Assembly (NCBI RefSeq): GCF_000758605.1
Contig: NZ_CP009282.1
Span: 3,038,001 to 3,102,000 of the forward strand
DNA: 64,000 nt
Direction: 5' to 3'
Source of the DNA: Paenibacillus sp. FSL R5-0912
GTDB lineage: Bacteria; Bacillota; Bacilli; Paenibacillales; Paenibacillaceae
Both the position numbers and the translations under genes were made by a program. The notes beneath the pieces are model-generated. The model saw nothing but the letters and a program-made list of their open reading frames with translations. It was not told the DNA's origin and did not search any database. Shown here in pieces: positions 63,498 to 64,000 of this stretch. Each line of letters begins with the position of its first letter. The first letter of the stretch is position 1.

Positions 63498-63841
63498 ATT
63501 TTTGGGAAAAAATCACCGGCAGCGACATGACCAAAGAATTCAAAAATTTCGAGCTGCGGGTCACAAAGCTCCCGGCTGATTATCAGGCGGCCTGGAAACA
63601 AATTAAAGACGGGCTTTGGCCGCACTCCGATCTCACCGGCCGCAATCTTATGCCCATTCTTGACGGTGTGCTTGGCCTTCTGGAAGAAACGGCGGCAGAC
63701 GGACAGAATGCAAGGGAAGTGTTAGGTGATGATATCAAAGGCTTTTGTTCCGCACTGGCCGGCGAAGAAGGGGCAAAGTCTTACCGCGACAAGTGGCGCC
63801 AGGAGCTGAACAATACTATTGCCAGAAAATTAGGGAAATAG
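63494..63841 (+). CDS. DUF1048 protein
   Basis: 115 aa from ATG 63494 (AAAGGAG upstream). Small helical cytoplasmic protein with FELRVTKLPADYQAAWKQIK and GFCSALAGEEGAKSYRDKWR, typical of DUF1048. Function unknown; co-expressed with the PadR regulator. Confidence 0.88.
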   Translation: MNFWEKITGSDMTKEFKNFELRVTKLPADYQAAWKQIKDGLWPHSDLTGRNLMPILDGVLGLLEETAADGQNAREVLGDDIKGFCSALAGEEGAKSYRDKWRQELNNTIARKLGK

Positions 63842-63856
63842 GAGGAGGAGGAGACA

Positions 63857-64000
63857 ATGAGAATACGGGATATAATTGAGGGCAAAAAAGAGTGGCGGGC
63901 GCATGTTGCGCGTGTTAAAGCACTCCCGCAGGATTACCAGATTGTTTACAAAGAGCTGCAAAAGTATCTTTTCAAGGTCGGTCCGGTGGAGCTCACAGAG
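63857..64000 (+). CDS. Second DUF1048 protein, 3' end outside window
   Basis: 48 codons are visible. ATG behind GGAGGAGGAGG, 15 bp after the previous gene. KKEWRAHVARVKALPQDYQI and VYKELQKYLFK match the start of DUF1048 proteins, so this is a tandem paralogue of the gene before it. Confidence 0.8.
   Translation, partial: MRIRDIIEGKKEWRAHVARVKALPQDYQIVYKELQKYLFKVGPVELTE

Overview
The window looks like a chromosome segment of a Paenibacillus-type spore-forming Firmicute. The evidence is a GerK-type germination operon, a YheC/YheD-type spore-coat ATP-grasp gene, an S-layer-anchored giant xylanase, YesM/YesN-type two-component pairs of the kind abundant in Paenibacillus, frequent TTG/GTG starts behind strong GGAGG sites, and CcpA-like cre motifs. 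No rRNA, tRNA, prophage, insertion sequence or CRISPR array was recognised.

Positions 1-50906 are mostly a xylan/arabinoxylan utilisation region. It begins with a truncated secreted LamG plus clan-A glycosidase-like gene on the minus strand. Next come a YesM/YesN-type kinase and regulator feeding a CUT1 sugar ABC system (permease pair with a binding protein on each side), an Eis-like acetyltransferase, and a large unassigned toroid-like protein between two paralogous 285-aa AraC regulators. A GH30_8 glucuronoxylanase (XynC type) and a 2687-aa cell-surface GH30-GH10-CBM9-FN3-SLH xylanase follow. A three-gene sensor set (kinase, regulator, sugar-binding lipoprotein; AraPST-like) is divergent from a furanose-type CUT2 transporter matching E. 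coli YtfQRT-YjfF, with a second YtfQ paralogue behind its own promoter. Then come an arabinoxylan arabinofuranohydrolase (GH43-CBM6-CBM36), a second GH43 enzyme with an inserted CBM, and a small secreted GH10 xylanase. After a repeat-rich interval, an AraC regulator is divergent from an LplABC-type oligosaccharide ABC operon and a third kinase/regulator pair. The inferred logic is that surface and secreted GH10/GH30 enzymes cut xylan, GH43 enzymes remove arabinose, CUT1/LplABC systems import oligosaccharides and the Ytf system imports furanose pentose. Neither the CUT1 nor the LplABC set has its own ATPase, so they presumably share an MsmX-type one.

The most unusual segment is 42041-43754. 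Two tandem arrays with a 51-bp period share a 28-nt core but have different 23-nt partner segments. They flank a single gene for a PD-(D/E)XK-like protein with a C-terminal winged helix, in which the expected catalytic lysine is replaced by methionine.

Positions 50953-64000 are a different region: a YheC/D ATP-grasp gene; a compact L-2,3-diaminopropionate cassette in which a PaaK-like adenylate-forming domain is fused to an SbnA-like synthase, followed by SbnB; a gerKA-gerKC-gerKB operon; hflK-hflC; a membrane diguanylate cyclase; a RibD/DHFR-like reductase; and a PadR-DUF1048-DUF1048 set cut by the window end.
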